From: Paraburkholderia caballeronis
GTDB lineage: Bacteria; Pseudomonadota; Gammaproteobacteria; Burkholderiales; Burkholderiaceae
Reading direction: 5' to 3'
Length of the DNA: 64,000 nt
Assembly (NCBI RefSeq): GCF_900104845.1
Contig: NZ_FNSR01000001.1
Span: 1,302,001 to 1,366,000 of the forward strand
Position numbers and translations under genes: made by a program. Below are positions 9,393 through 18,937 of the stretch, in pieces. Numbering within the stretch: position 1 is the first letter of the stretch; each line of letters starts with the position of its first letter. The notes beneath the pieces were generated by a model. It was not told where the DNA came from. It ran no database searches and saw only the letters and a list, made by a program, of their open reading frames with translations.

Positions 9393-10202
9393 ATGAGCGC
9401 CGCTCCGTCCTCGCTGCCCGCCGGTCATGCGGGCGAACTCGTCACCGTCGATCACGATGCGTATGGCGTGGCCGGTGCCGCGCGCGTCACGCTGAACCGG
9501 CCCGACGCGTTCAACGCATTGTCCGACGCGCTGCTCGGCGAGCTTCAGGCGGCGCTCGACGCGCTCGCCGTTGCGGATGCGCGGGTGGTCGTGATCGCCG
9601 CGGCGGGCCGCGCGTTCTGCGCAGGCCACGACCTGAAGGAGATGCGCGCGAACCCGTCGCGCGATTATTACGCACAACTGTTCGCGCGCTGCTCGAAGAC
9701 GATGCTGACGATCCAGCGGATGCCGCAGCCGGTGATCGCGCGCGTGCACGGCGTCGCGACCGCCGCCGGCTGCCAGCTGGTCGCGATGTGCGATCTCGCG
9801 GTCGCGTCGGAGGCCGCGCGTTTCGCGGTGTCGGGCATCAACCTCGGGCTGTTCTGCTCGACGCCCGCGGTGCCGCTGACGCGCAGCCTGTCGCGCAAGG
9901 CCGCGTTCGAGATGCTGATGACCGGCGAGTTCATCGACGCGCAGACCGCGTTGCGCGAGGGGCTCGTGAATCGCGTGGTCGCGGAAGGCGAACTCGATGC
10001 GGCGGTCGCCGCGCTCGCCGCGACGATCTGCGCGAAGCCGCGCGACGCGGTGCGCGCGGGCAAGGGGCTTTTTTACCGGCAACTCGAAATGGGCATCGAG
10101 GCCGCGTATCAACTGGCCGGCCAGACGATGGCGTCCAACATGATCGCGGATTGCGCGCTCGACGGCGTGCAGGCGTTCATCGAGCGACGCGGCGCGAAGT
10201 AG
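9393..10202 (+). CDS. Enoyl-CoA hydratase/isomerase family protein
   Basis: 269 residues of the crotonase fold. The first oxyanion-hole segment is in AGRAFCAGHDLKEM (about residues 69-82) and the second in VHGVATAAGCQL. It resembles the enoyl-CoA hydratases of unknown pathway found beside HDAC-like genes rather than FadB. The ATG at 9393 is preceded by a strong AAGGAGA. Substrate cannot be read from the sequence; a role in fatty or amino-acid acyl-CoA breakdown is inferred from the family. Confidence 0.88.
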   Translation: MSAAPSSLPAGHAGELVTVDHDAYGVAGAARVTLNRPDAFNALSDALLGELQAALDALAVADARVVVIAAAGRAFCAGHDLKEMRANPSRDYYAQLFARCSKTMLTIQRMPQPVIARVHGVATAAGCQLVAMCDLAVASEAARFAVSGINLGLFCSTPAVPLTRSLSRKAAFEMLMTGEFIDAQTALREGLVNRVVAEGELDAAVAALAATICAKPRDAVRAGKGLFYRQLEMGIEAAYQLAGQTMASNMIADCALDGVQAFIERRGAK

Positions 10203-10420
10203 GCGCGGTTCGCTCGCGCGCTGCGATCCTGATACGAAACCGCGTCGCGCGACGGCCGCTAATACGCAGCCGTTATGAAAATATCCGAATTGATTCTTAA
10301 AGGAAATTTATGCTGCTGCGGTAGAATGCGCGGTCATTTCCAGTCAGCAACGGCGGCCGTCTGCCGGCGTCCGGTTCGCAGCGGCGTCCGGCGCGGCACA
10401 CCCGCCGTTTCGTTTTTTCC

Positions 10421-11455
10421 ATGATCGAACTACGCAATGTGTCGCAACGCTTCGCCGGCCCACGAGGCTGGATCGAGGCGCTGCACAACGTCAATCTGAC
10501 GATCCCGCCGGGCGAGGTGTTCGGCATCATCGGGCGCAGCGGCGCGGGCAAAAGCACGCTGGTGCGCACGGTGAACCTGCTGACGCGGCCGACCGAAGGC
10601 GACATCGTCGTCAACGGCCGCGCGCTCACCGCGCTCGCGCCGCGCGAACTGCGCGAGGCGCGCCGCGAGATCGGCATGATCTTTCAGCACTTCAACCTGC
10701 TGTCGTCGCGGACCGTATTCGAGAACGTCGCGCTGCCGCTCGAACTCGCCGGCATGAAGCGCGCGCAGATCGACGAAACGGTGCTGCCGCTGCTCGAACT
10801 CGTCGGCCTCACCGCGCAGAAGGACCGTTATCCGGCGCAGATCAGCGGCGGCCAGAAGCAGCGCGTCGGCATCGCGCGCGCGCTCGCGAGCAAGCCGAAG
10901 GTGCTGCTGTCCGACGAGGCGACCTCCGCGCTCGACCCCGAAACGACCCGCGCGATTCTCGACCTGCTGCGCAAGATCAATCGCGAACTCGGGCTGACGG
11001 TCGTGCTCATCACGCACCAGATGGAAGTCATCAAGCAGGTCTGCGACCGCGTCGCGGTGCTCGACGCGGGACGCGTGGTCGAAGAGGGGCGCGTGATCGA
11101 CGTGTTCCTGCAGCCGCGCCACGAGGTGACGCGCGCGCTGCTCGGCGACGTGATCGCGCAGGAACTGCCGCCCGCGCTGAAGGCGCGCGTCGCCGAGCGG
11201 CTGAAGACCGGCAGCGGCCATCTGCTGCGGCTCGCGTTCTCCGGCACCGGCGTCGACCAGCCGGTGCTGTCCGAAACGATCCGCCGCTTCGAACTCGACT
11301 TCAACATCCTGCACGGCCGGATCGACGAGATCCAGGGGCAGGCGTTCGGCTCGCTCGCGGTGCTCGCGGGCGGCGATCCGGTGAAGGTCGCGCAGGCGAT
11401 CACGTGGCTGCGCGAGCAGGGTGTCGTGGTGGAGGAGCTGTCGTATGTTGAGTGA
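10421..11455 (+). CDS. metN: Methionine ABC transporter, ATP-binding subunit
   Basis: 344 residues. Walker [10 protein letters not shown] (about residues 38-46), Q-loop in IFQHFNLL, signature SGGQKQR (about 143-149), Walker [15 protein letters not shown] and the switch histidine ITHQMEV are all present. The C-terminal about 95 residues match the NIL regulatory domain of MetN, which binds methionine and shuts transport down (trans-inhibition). It is first in a metNIQ operon and overlaps metI by 11 bp. The 218-bp upstream gap is A/T-rich near 10270-10327 and should hold the promoter; no riboswitch fold was recognised. Confidence 0.95.
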   Translation: MIELRNVSQRFAGPRGWIEALHNVNLTIPPGEVFGIIGRSGAGKSTLVRTVNLLTRPTEGDIVVNGRALTALAPRELREARREIGMIFQHFNLLSSRTVFENVALPLELAGMKRAQIDETVLPLLELVGLTAQKDRYPAQISGGQKQRVGIARALASKPKVLLSDEATSALDPETTRAILDLLRKINRELGLTVVLITHQMEVIKQVCDRVAVLDAGRVVEEGRVIDVFLQPRHEVTRALLGDVIAQELPPALKARVAERLKTGSGHLLRLAFSGTGVDQPVLSETIRRFELDFNILHGRIDEIQGQAFGSLAVLAGGDPVKVAQAITWLREQGVVVEELSYVE

Positions 11456-12098
11456 AATGTTTTCGATGTTCGTGCAGTCGTTCTGGGAGACGCTCGTGAT
11501 GGTCGGCATCTCCGGGCTCGTCGGCGCGGTGGTCGGACTGCCGCTCGGCGTGCTGCTGTATCTGACCGACCGCAACGGCGTGCTGCAGAACCTCGCGGTG
11601 AACCGCGTGATGGGCGTGATCGTGAACGCGGTGCGCTCGACGCCGTTCATCATCCTGCTCGTCGCGGTGATTCCGTTCACGCGGCTCGTCGTCGGCTCGT
11701 CGATCGGCACCGCCGCGGCGATCGTGCCGCTGACAATCTCGGCCGCGCCGTTCATCGCGCGGCTCGTCGAGACCGCGCTGCGCGAAGTCGATCGCGGGCT
11801 GATCGAGGCCGCGCAGGCGATGGGCGCGACCACGCGGCAGATCGTGTTCAAGGTGCTGCTGCCCGAGTCGCTGCCGGGCATCGTCGCGGGGCTGACGATC
11901 ACGTTCGTGTCGCTGGTCGGCTATTCGGCGATGGCCGGCGCGATCGGCGGCGGCGGCCTCGGCGATCTCGGCATCCGCTACGGCTATCAGCGCTTCCTGC
12001 CGGAAGTGATGCTGACCGTCGTCGTGATCCTGATCGTGTTCGTGCAGCTCGTGCAGTCGTTCGGCGACTGGCTCGTGCGGCGGCTGGGCCACCGCTGA
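11445..12098 (+). CDS. metI: Methionine ABC transporter, permease subunit
   Basis: 217 residues with five predicted membrane helices and the coupling EAA loop ([20 protein letters not shown]). It is the membrane channel of the D/L-methionine importer. The ATG at 11445 overlaps the end of metN, indicating translational coupling; the GTG at 11421 is in frame but unlikely. metQ follows 57 bp later. Confidence 0.95.
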   Translation: MLSEMFSMFVQSFWETLVMVGISGLVGAVVGLPLGVLLYLTDRNGVLQNLAVNRVMGVIVNAVRSTPFIILLVAVIPFTRLVVGSSIGTAAAIVPLTISAAPFIARLVETALREVDRGLIEAAQAMGATTRQIVFKVLLPESLPGIVAGLTITFVSLVGYSAMAGAIGGGGLGDLGIRYGYQRFLPEVMLTVVVILIVFVQLVQSFGDWLVRRLGHR

Positions 12099-12155
12099 TT
12101 TGCCGTTTAGCTGTTTCGCCGTTTCTCCGATAAAAGATCACACAGGGGTTTGGGT

Positions 12156-12953
12156 ATGCAACGTCGTTTCATGTTCCGGCTGGCCGCCGCGTTCGGCGCG
12201 GCCGCCTTGTTTGCTTCGTCGGGCGCGCACGCGGACGACGCCATCAAGGTCGGCGTGACGTCCGGTCCGCACGCGGAGGTGATGGACGTCGTGAAGACCG
12301 TCGCCGCGAAGAACGGCCTGACGATCCGCGTCATCGAGTTCTCCGACTACGTGCAGCCGAACGCGGCACTTGCGGCCGGCGACCTCGACGCGAACAGCTA
12401 CCAGCACGAGCCGTATCTGGACGCGCAGGTGAAGGACCGCGGCTACAAGCTGGTGAAGATCGCGAACACGGTCACGTTCCCGATGGGCATCTATTCGAAG
12501 AAGGTGAAGTCGCTGGCCGAACTGCCGGTTGGCGCGAAGATCGCGGTGCCGAACGATCCGACGAACGGCGGCCGCGCATTGCTGCTGCTGCAGAAGCAGG
12601 GGCTGCTGAAGCTGCGCGCGGACGCGGGCCTGAAGGCGACGCCGATCGACATCGTCGAGAATCCGCGCAAGCTGAAGATCGTCGAACTGGACGCCGCGCA
12701 GATTCCGCGCTCGCTCGGCGACGTCGACGCGGCGGCGATCAACACGAACTTCGCGATGGAAGCCGGGCTGAAGCCGAAGCAGGATGCGATCGCGATCGAA
12801 GACCCGAACGGGCCGTACGTGAACGTCATCGCGATTCGCGAAGCCGACCGGAACAAGCCGTGGGTCGCGAAGCTCGTCGCGGCGTATCACTCGCCGGAAG
12901 TGAAGCAGTACATCGACGGCAAGTACGGCGGCGCGGTGATCGCCGGCTGGTGA
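12156..12953 (+). CDS. metQ: Methionine ABC transporter, substrate-binding protein
   Basis: 265 residues of the NLPA/MetQ family. The signal peptide ends SSGAHA-DD (residues about 20-27), and the mature start IKVGVTSGPHAEVMDVVK is typical of MetQ. There is no Cys at the cleavage site, so unlike the E. coli lipoprotein this one should be soluble in the periplasm. ATG 12156 was chosen over TTG 12150, which adds only two residues. It completes the metNIQ operon and is followed by a strong terminator. Confidence 0.95.
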   Translation: MQRRFMFRLAAAFGAAALFASSGAHADDAIKVGVTSGPHAEVMDVVKTVAAKNGLTIRVIEFSDYVQPNAALAAGDLDANSYQHEPYLDAQVKDRGYKLVKIANTVTFPMGIYSKKVKSLAELPVGAKIAVPNDPTNGGRALLLLQKQGLLKLRADAGLKATPIDIVENPRKLKIVELDAAQIPRSLGDVDAAAINTNFAMEAGLKPKQDAIAIEDPNGPYVNVIAIREADRNKPWVAKLVAAYHSPEVKQYIDGKYGGAVIAGW

Positions 12954-13006
12954 CGACGCATGGCCGCAGCGTCGCCGGCAAGCGTCGGATTAGAACCATT
13001 GGTCGG

Positions 13007-13034
13007 AACCCGGGGTTGAATCCCGGGTTTTTTC
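13007..13034 (+). terminator. Rho-independent terminator after metNIQ
   Basis: An 8-bp stem AACCCGGG/CCCGGGTT (13007-13014 with 13021-13028 approximately) followed by TTTTTT. It ends 80 bp after metQ. Confidence 0.9.
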
Positions 13035-13136
13035 CGACATAAAATCGCACGATCGTTCGCTGCCGTCGTGCAGGGCCTGCGCGGATAGGCGCCGGTGAAA
13101 TTGCCCGGTGCGGGATGCGTCCCGCGGGGCTGTCGT

Positions 13137-13142
13137 TATAAT
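13137..13142 (+). promoter_or_regulatory. Candidate -10 (TATAAT) of the etfBA promoter
   Basis: A consensus TATAAT sits 40 bp upstream of the etfB ATG and downstream of the metNIQ terminator. No matching TTGACA-like hexamer is seen at 16-18 bp, so the -35 is poor or the promoter needs an activator. Confidence 0.5.
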
Positions 13143-13182
13143 GTCCGCCAGGTTGACGTATTCGTAACTTCGGAGCATGTGC

Positions 13183-13932
13183 ATGAAAATCCTTGTGCCA
13201 GTGAAACGCGTGGTCGATTACAACGTGAAGGTCCGGGTGAAGTCGGACGGCACGGGCGTCGACATCGCGAACGTGAAGATGTCGATGAACCCGTTCGACG
13301 AGATCGCCGTCGAAGAAGCGGTCCGCCTGAAGGAAGCGGGCGTGGCCACCGAAGTGATCGCCGTGTCGGCCGGCGTGACGCAGGCGCAGGAAACGCTGCG
13401 CACCGCGCTCGCGATCGGCGCGGACCGCGCGATCCTGATCGAGTCGAACGAAGACCTGCAGCCGCTCGCGGTCGCGAAGCTGCTGAAGGCGCTGGTCGAC
13501 AAGGAGCAGCCGCAGCTCGTGATCCTCGGCAAGCAGGCGATCGACGACGACTCGAACCAGACCGGCCAGATGCTCGCCGCGCTCGCGAATCTGCCGCAGG
13601 CGACGTTCGCGTCGAAGGTGACGGTGGCGGACGGCAAGGTGACGGTCGCGCGCGAAGTGGACGGCGGCGCGGAAACGCTGTCGCTGACGCTGCCCGCCGT
13701 GATCACGACCGACCTGCGCCTGAACGAGCCGCGCTACGTGACGCTGCCGAACATCATGAAGGCGAAGAAGAAGCCGCTCGAAACCGTGAAGCCGGAAGAC
13801 CTCGGCGTGGACGTGAGCCCGCGCCTGAAGACGCTGAAGGTCGCGGAGCCGCCGAAGCGCAGCGCCGGCGTGAAGGTGCCGGACGTGAAGACGCTGGTGG
13901 AAAAGCTGAAGACCGAAGCCAAGGTGCTGTAA
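13183..13932 (+). CDS. etfB: Electron transfer flavoprotein, beta subunit
   Basis: 249 residues; begins [20 protein letters not shown] and contains the ETF-beta signature [20 protein letters not shown] (about residues 168-187). With EtfA it forms a soluble FAD/AMP heterodimer that carries electrons from acyl-CoA and related dehydrogenases to ETF:quinone oxidoreductase. ATG 13183 is preferred to 13177. etfA follows after 13 bp, and an acyl-CoA dehydrogenase lies just beyond, a functionally fitting neighbourhood. Confidence 0.96.
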   Translation: MKILVPVKRVVDYNVKVRVKSDGTGVDIANVKMSMNPFDEIAVEEAVRLKEAGVATEVIAVSAGVTQAQETLRTALAIGADRAILIESNEDLQPLAVAKLLKALVDKEQPQLVILGKQAIDDDSNQTGQMLAALANLPQATFASKVTVADGKVTVAREVDGGAETLSLTLPAVITTDLRLNEPRYVTLPNIMKAKKKPLETVKPEDLGVDVSPRLKTLKVAEPPKRSAGVKVPDVKTLVEKLKTEAKVL

Positions 13933-13945
13933 GGAGCGATTGGAA

Positions 13946-14881
13946 ATGACGATTCTGGTAATTGCCGAACACGACAATGCTTCGGTGAAGGCTGCGACGC
14001 TGAACACGGTGGCGGCGGCGCAAAAGATCGGCGGCGACGTGCACGTGCTGATCGCGGGCCACAACGCGCAGGGCGCGGCGGACGCGGCCGCGAAGATCGC
14101 GGGCGTCGCGAAGGTGCTGCTCGCGGACGCGCCGCAACTCGAAGCGGGCCTGGCGGAAAACGTCGAGGCGACGGTTCTTTCCATCGCGAAGAATTACACG
14201 CACATCCTTGCGCCGGCGACCGCGTCGGGCAAGAACGTTGCGCCGCGCATCGCCGCGAAGCTCGACGTCGCGCAGATCAGCGACATCACCGCCGTGGACA
14301 GCGCCGATACGTTCGAGCGTCCGATCTACGCGGGCAACGCGATCGCGACGGTTCAGTCGAGCGATCCGGTCAAGGTCATCACGGTGCGCACGACCGGCTT
14401 CGATCCGGCGGCGGCCGAAGGCGGCAGCGCGGCGGTCGAGAAGATCGACGCCGCGGCGGACAGCGGCCTGTCGCAGTTCGTGAGCCGCGAGGTGACGAAG
14501 CTGGACCGTCCGGAACTGACGAGCGCGCAGATCATCGTGTCGGGTGGCCGCGGCCTCGGCAGCGGCGAGAACTACACGAAGGTGCTGGAGCCGCTCGCGG
14601 ACAAGCTCGGCGCGGCGCTGGGCGCATCGCGCGCGGCGGTGGACGCGGGCTTCGTGCCGAACGACTACCAGGTCGGCCAGACCGGCAAGATCGTCGCGCC
14701 GCAACTGTATGTCGCGGTCGGGATCTCCGGCGCGATCCAGCATCTCGCGGGGATGAAGGACTCGAAGGTGATCGTCGCGATCAACAAGGACCCGGAAGCG
14801 CCGATCTTCAGCGTCGCCGATTACGGCCTCGTTGGCGATCTGTTCACCGTCGTTCCCGAACTGGTCAACGAACTCGGCTGA
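13946..14881 (+). CDS. etfA: Electron transfer flavoprotein, alpha subunit
   Basis: 311 residues. The C-terminal FAD-binding domain is clear: [31 protein letters not shown] and [20 protein letters not shown]. It binds the FAD of the ETF heterodimer. The ATG at 13946 is preceded by GGAG at a suitable distance (the TTG at 13940 adds two residues). Co-transcribed with etfB and followed by a terminator. Confidence 0.96.
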   Translation: MTILVIAEHDNASVKAATLNTVAAAQKIGGDVHVLIAGHNAQGAADAAAKIAGVAKVLLADAPQLEAGLAENVEATVLSIAKNYTHILAPATASGKNVAPRIAAKLDVAQISDITAVDSADTFERPIYAGNAIATVQSSDPVKVITVRTTGFDPAAAEGGSAAVEKIDAAADSGLSQFVSREVTKLDRPELTSAQIIVSGGRGLGSGENYTKVLEPLADKLGAALGASRAAVDAGFVPNDYQVGQTGKIVAPQLYVAVGISGAIQHLAGMKDSKVIVAINKDPEAPIFSVADYGLVGDLFTVVPELVNELG

Positions 14882-14935
14882 ACGTCGGCATAAACTGACG
14901 CAACGCTGATTCGACAGCGTCTGGCGGCACATCAA

Positions 14936-14958
14936 GGGGCGCACGAGCGCCCCTTTTT
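14936..14958 (+). terminator. Rho-independent terminator after etfBA
   Basis: GGGGCGC/GCGCCCC stem with a 4-nt loop and a run of six or seven T residues, 55 bp downstream of etfA. It separates etfBA from the acyl-CoA dehydrogenase gene. Confidence 0.9.
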
Positions 14959-14988
14959 TATTCATTGCACGCGGTAGAGGAGACTGAC

Positions 14989-16776
14989 ATGTATCACGCG
15001 CCGATCAGCGACATGCTGTTCGTGATGAAAGAGCTGGCGGGGCTCGACGAGGTTGCGGCATTGCCCGGCTACGAGGACGCGACGCCGGAAACCGCGCAGG
15101 CGGTGCTGGAGGAGGCATCGAAACTGTGCGGCGAGGTGCTCGCGCCGCTGAACGTCGAAGGCGATCGCAATCCGAGCCGTTGGGAGAACGGCAGCGTGTT
15201 CGCGACGCCGGGTTTCGCGGATGCGTTCCGCCAGTTCTCGGAGGGCGGCTGGCAGGGCGTTCAGCATCCGCCCGAATACGAGGGGCAGGGTCTGCCGAAG
15301 CTCGTCGCGACGCCGTGTGTCGAAATGCTGAATGCGGCGAATCTGTCGTTCGCGCTGTGCCCGCTGTTGACGGACGGCGCGATCGAGGCGCTGCTGACCG
15401 CCGGCAGCGAAGAGCAGAAGCAGCGTTACGTGCCGAAGCTGATCTCGGGCGAGTGGACCGGCACGATGAACCTGACCGAGCCGCAGGCCGGCTCCGATCT
15501 CGCGATGGTGCGCACGCGCGCGGAGCCGCAGGGCGACGGCACGTACCGGCTGTTCGGCACGAAGATCTTCATCACGTGGGGCGAGCACGACATGGCGAAG
15601 AACATCGTCCACCTCGTGCTCGCGCGCACGCCGAGCGCGCCCGAAGGCGTGAAGGGCATTTCGCTCTTCGTCGTGCCGAAGTTCGTCGTGAACGACGACG
15701 GCTCGCTCGGCGAACGCAACGACGTGCATTGCGTGTCGATCGAGCACAAGCTCGGCATCAAGGCGAGCCCGACCGCGGTGCTGCAGTTCGGCGACCACGG
15801 CGGCGCGATCGGCCACCTGATCGGCGACGAGAATCGCGGCCTCGAATACATGTTCATCATGATGAACGCGGCGCGTTTCGCGGTCGGCATGCAGGGCGTC
15901 GCGGTGTCGGACCGCGCTTATCAGAAGGCGGTCGCGTATGCGAAGGAGCGCGTGCAGAGCCGCCCGGTCGACGGGTCCACGAAGGAAGCGGCGACGATCA
16001 TCCATCATCCGGACGTGCGCCGGATGCTGGCGACGATGCGCGCGCTGACCGAAGCGTCGCGCGCGCTCGCGTATGTCGCGGCCGCGCAGAGCGACATCGC
16101 GCACCGGCATCCGGACGAAGCGACGCGCGCGCGGCATCAGGCGCGTTACGAGTTTTTCGTGCCGGTCGTGAAGGGGTGGAGCACCGAACTGTCGATCGAC
16201 GTCGCGAGCCTCGGCGTGCAGGTGCATGGCGGGATGGGTTTCATCGAGGAGACCGGCGCCGCGCAGTTCTATCGCGACGCGCGCATCCTGCCGATCTACG
16301 AAGGCACGACCGCGATCCAGGCGAACGACCTGATCGGCCGCAAGACGCTGCGCGACGGCGGCGCGGTCGCGAAGGCGCTGATCGGCGAGATCGGCGACAC
16401 GATCGACGCGCTCGACGCGCATGACGGCGCGGCATTCGCGTCGATGCGCACGCATCTGGCGCGCGGTCGCGACGCGTTTGCTTCGGCCGTCGATTACGTG
16501 CTCGCGAATGCGAAGCGCGATCCGAACGCGGTGTTCGCGGGCAGCGTGCCGTATCTGAAGCTCGCCGGCATCGTGCTCGGCGGCTGGCAGATGGCGCGCG
16601 CGCTGCTCGCCGCGCAGCGGTTGAAGGCCGACGATCCGAAGTTCTACGGCGCGAAGATCGCGACCGCGCAGTTCTTCGCGGAGCACCTGCTGCCGCAGGC
16701 CGTCGCGTTCGAAGCGGCGATCGTCAGCGCGAACGGCAGCGAAGGCGTGCTGGCGTTGAGCGAGGATCAGTTCTGA
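14989..16776 (+). CDS. Acyl-CoA dehydrogenase with C-terminal extension
   Basis: 595 residues, longer than classical 380-residue enzymes because it has an N-terminal segment and a C-terminal helical domain of the ACAD-C type. FAD/acyl-CoA motifs are visible: MNLTEPQAGSDLAMVRTRAE (about residues 156-175), FITWGEHD, and the C-terminal EGTTAIQANDLIGRK with the region expected to hold the catalytic base. It oxidises an acyl-CoA to the 2-enoyl form and passes electrons to ETF, encoded immediately upstream. The ATG at 14989 follows GAGGAGACTGAC, a good Shine-Dalgarno. Confidence 0.92.
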   Translation: MYHAPISDMLFVMKELAGLDEVAALPGYEDATPETAQAVLEEASKLCGEVLAPLNVEGDRNPSRWENGSVFATPGFADAFRQFSEGGWQGVQHPPEYEGQGLPKLVATPCVEMLNAANLSFALCPLLTDGAIEALLTAGSEEQKQRYVPKLISGEWTGTMNLTEPQAGSDLAMVRTRAEPQGDGTYRLFGTKIFITWGEHDMAKNIVHLVLARTPSAPEGVKGISLFVVPKFVVNDDGSLGERNDVHCVSIEHKLGIKASPTAVLQFGDHGGAIGHLIGDENRGLEYMFIMMNAARFAVGMQGVAVSDRAYQKAVAYAKERVQSRPVDGSTKEAATIIHHPDVRRMLATMRALTEASRALAYVAAAQSDIAHRHPDEATRARHQARYEFFVPVVKGWSTELSIDVASLGVQVHGGMGFIEETGAAQFYRDARILPIYEGTTAIQANDLIGRKTLRDGGAVAKALIGEIGDTIDALDAHDGAAFASMRTHLARGRDAFASAVDYVLANAKRDPNAVFAGSVPYLKLAGIVLGGWQMARALLAAQRLKADDPKFYGAKIATAQFFAEHLLPQAVAFEAAIVSANGSEGVLALSEDQF

Positions 16777-16802
16777 CGCGGTTGCGCGATACGCTGCAAT
16801 GA

Positions 16803-16832
16803 AAAACGGCACCCGCGGGTGCCGTTTTCTTT
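16803..16832. terminator. Bidirectional terminator between the acyl-CoA dehydrogenase gene and dadA
   Basis: A nearly perfect inverted repeat, AAAACGGCACCC (16803-16814) with GGGTGCCGTTTT (16817-16828). The A-run and T-run on both sides allow termination of both convergent genes. Confidence 0.88.
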
Positions 16833-16852
16833 GACTGCTGCGCCGCGGCCGC

Positions 16853-18139
16853 TTACGCGTAAGCCGGCTGATGCGCGCCGCCCGTTTCGCCGAGGTAGCG
16901 GTACACGGACAAGTCGTCCGCCTTGATCGCGGGCTTCTTGCCCGACATCAGATCCGCGAGCAGCTGGCCCGAGCCGCACGACATCGTCCAGCCGAGCGTG
17001 CCGTGGCCGGTGTTCAGGAACAGGTTCGCGAGCGGCGTGCGGCCGACGACCGGCGTGCCGTCCGGCGTCATCGGGCGCAGGCCGGTCCAGAACGTCGCCT
17101 GGGTCGTGTCGCCGCCGCCGGGGAACAGGTCGTGCACGCACATTTCGAGCGTTTCGCGGCGCGCGTCGCGCAGCGTCTTGTCGAAGCCGACGATCTCCGC
17201 CATCCCGCCGACGCGGATGCGCGAATCGAAACGCGTGATCGCGATCTTGTACGTCTCGTCGAGCACCGTCGACACCGGCGCGGCGTTCGCATCGACGATC
17301 GGCGCGGTGATCGAATAACCCTTCAGCGGATAGACCGGAATCTTCACGATGCCGGACAGCATCTGCGTCGAATACGAGCCGAGCGCGACGACGAACGCGT
17401 CCGCGCGCACCAGTTCGCCGCCGCACTGCACGCCCGCGACGCGGTCGCCGGCGACCGCGAGGCCGTCGATCGACATGCCGTAGCGGAACTGCACGCCGAG
17501 TTCGGCGGCGAGCGCCGCGAGGCGCGTCGTGAACAGCTGGCAGTCGCCGGTTTCGTCGCCGGGCAGGCGCAGGCCGCCGGTCAGCTTGTGCGACACCGCG
17601 CCGAGCGCCGGTTCCGCGCGCGACAGTTCGTTCGCGGTCAGCAGTTCGTACGGCACGTTCGCGTCCTTCAGCACCGCGATGTCCTTCGCCGCGCCGTCGA
17701 ACTGCTGCTGCGTGCGGAACACCTGCAGCGTGCCGCCGGTGCGGCCTTCGTACTGGATGCCGGTGTCCGCGCGCAGCGCCTGCAGGCAGTCGCGGCTGTA
17801 TTCGGCGAGCCGGACCATGCGGCCTTTGTTCTCCGCATAGCGTTCGGTCGTGCAGTTGCGCAGCATCTGCCACATCCATTGCAGCTGGAACGTGGTGCCG
17901 TCGAGCCGGATCGCGAGCGGCGCGTGCTTCTGGAACATCCACTTGACCGCCTTCAGCGGCACGCCCGGCGCGGCCCACGGCGCCGCGTAACCCGGCGAGA
18001 TCTGGCCCGCGTTCGCGAAGCTGGTTTCGAGCGCCGGTCCGGTTTCGCGATCCACCACCGTGACTTCGTGGCCCGCGCGCGCCAGATAATAGGCGCTGGT
18101 CACGCCGACGACGCCACTGCCCAACACGACGATACGCAT
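16853..18139 (-). CDS. dadA: D-amino acid dehydrogenase, small subunit
   Basis: 428 residues of the DAO family. The N-terminal FAD-binding motif is [30 protein letters not shown] (residues 7 onward), and the C terminus has [14 protein letters not shown], the second FAD contact. It deaminates D-alanine and other D-amino acids, feeding electrons to the respiratory chain at the inner membrane. ATG 18139 with upstream AGGGAGC. It is divergent from an Lrp/AsnC regulator across 163 bp, the usual arrangement for regulation by an amino-acid-sensing Lrp protein; no alanine racemase gene follows here. Confidence 0.94.
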   Translation of the reverse strand: MRIVVLGSGVVGVTSAYYLARAGHEVTVVDRETGPALETSFANAGQISPGYAAPWAAPGVPLKAVKWMFQKHAPLAIRLDGTTFQLQWMWQMLRNCTTERYAENKGRMVRLAEYSRDCLQALRADTGIQYEGRTGGTLQVFRTQQQFDGAAKDIAVLKDANVPYELLTANELSRAEPALGAVSHKLTGGLRLPGDETGDCQLFTTRLAALAAELGVQFRYGMSIDGLAVAGDRVAGVQCGGELVRADAFVVALGSYSTQMLSGIVKIPVYPLKGYSITAPIVDANAAPVSTVLDETYKIAITRFDSRIRVGGMAEIVGFDKTLRDARRETLEMCVHDLFPGGGDTTQATFWTGLRPMTPDGTPVVGRTPLANLFLNTGHGTLGWTMSCGSGQLLADLMSGKKPAIKADDLSVYRYLGETGGAHQPAYA

Positions 18140-18302
18140 AGCTGCTCCCTGAAATTAAACGGTCGTCCGGCGTTGCGTCGCCGGGGCGCATGGTGTCCAG
18201 GCGAAAACCGCGTCATAGCGCGGCGGACCAGTAATTAGCGCTATGCTATTGGTGTCGGTTCAGGTTTTGTTATTGTTTTTCTCCGAAATTCAGCAAAAAA
18301 TC

Positions 18303-18791
18303 ATGCGAACACAACGGCAACCGGTCCGCTCGCTCGACCGTCTCGATCACCGCATCCTGAAGTTGCTGCAACAGGACGGCCGGATGGCGATGAAGGACCT
18401 CGCGGAACAGGTCGGGCTGTCGGTCACGCCGTGCATCGAGCGGGTGAAGCGGATGGAGCGCGACGGCGTGATCACCGGCTATTACGCGCGGGTGAACCCG
18501 GCGGTGCTGGGCGCCGCGCTGCTGGTGTTCGTCGAGATCACGCTCGATCACAAGAGCGGCAACATGTTCGACCAGTTCCGCCGCGAGGTGCAGAAGATTC
18601 CCGAGGTGCTCGAATGCCATCTGGTGTCCGGCGACTTCGACTATCTGATCAAGGCGCGCATCGGCGAGATGGCCGACTACCGGAAGCTGCTCGGCGACAT
18701 CCTGCTGCAACTGCCGGGCGCGGTGCAGTCGAAGAGCTACGTGGTGATGGAGGAGATCAAGGAGACGCTGACCATCGCGGTCGGCGACTGA
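18303..18791 (+). CDS. Lrp/AsnC-family transcriptional regulator (dadA-linked)
   Basis: 162 residues. N-terminal winged helix: LDRLDHRILKLLQQDGRMAM followed by the recognition helix LSVTPCIERVKRMERDGVI (about residues 36-54). The C-terminal RAM effector domain includes GDFDYLIKARIGEMADYRKL. ATG 18303 gives the canonical length; an upstream frame from 18243 is open but adds a non-homologous hydrophobic stretch. Divergent from dadA, so it probably controls D-amino-acid catabolism from the shared 163-bp region, which is A/T-rich around 18235-18300. The inducer is not known. Confidence 0.9.
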   Translation: MRTQRQPVRSLDRLDHRILKLLQQDGRMAMKDLAEQVGLSVTPCIERVKRMERDGVITGYYARVNPAVLGAALLVFVEITLDHKSGNMFDQFRREVQKIPEVLECHLVSGDFDYLIKARIGEMADYRKLLGDILLQLPGAVQSKSYVVMEEIKETLTIAVGD

Positions 18792-18868
18792 GCGCCCTGA
18801 CCGCCGCGATGGCCATCGGCCGGACGCGCGTTCCGGCGCCGTTTTTCGCGCTCGACAACGCGGCCTGA

Positions 18869-18888
18869 TACTGTATATTTGTACAGTA
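18869..18888 (+). promoter_or_regulatory. SOS (LexA) box upstream of the radical SAM gene
   Basis: TACTGTATATTTGTACAGTA matches the classic SOS consensus at 18 of 20 positions, with CTGT-N8-ACAG intact. It is the centre of a perfect 18-bp-arm inverted repeat (18858-18875 with 18882-18899). A promoter TCGACA (18852-18857), 16-bp spacer, TATATT (18874-18879) is overlapped by the box, so LexA would block it. The box ends 49 bp before the GTG of the next gene. The palindrome may also act as an RNA hairpin after the lrp-type gene, but no T-run follows. Confidence 0.8.
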
Positions 18889-18937
18889 TCAGGCCGCGTC
18901 GCTGTGACGCGGCTCAACGTTTTTTAAGCCGCTTGCC

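Noticed and set aside
10203..10420. SAM/SAH-type riboswitch in front of metNIQ
   Set aside because: No recognisable riboswitch core or paired terminator was seen in the leader.
18858..18899. Ordinary terminator of the lrp-type gene
   Set aside because: The stem is long but has no U-run; a matching LexA core and overlapping promoter explain it better, although a dual role cannot be excluded.
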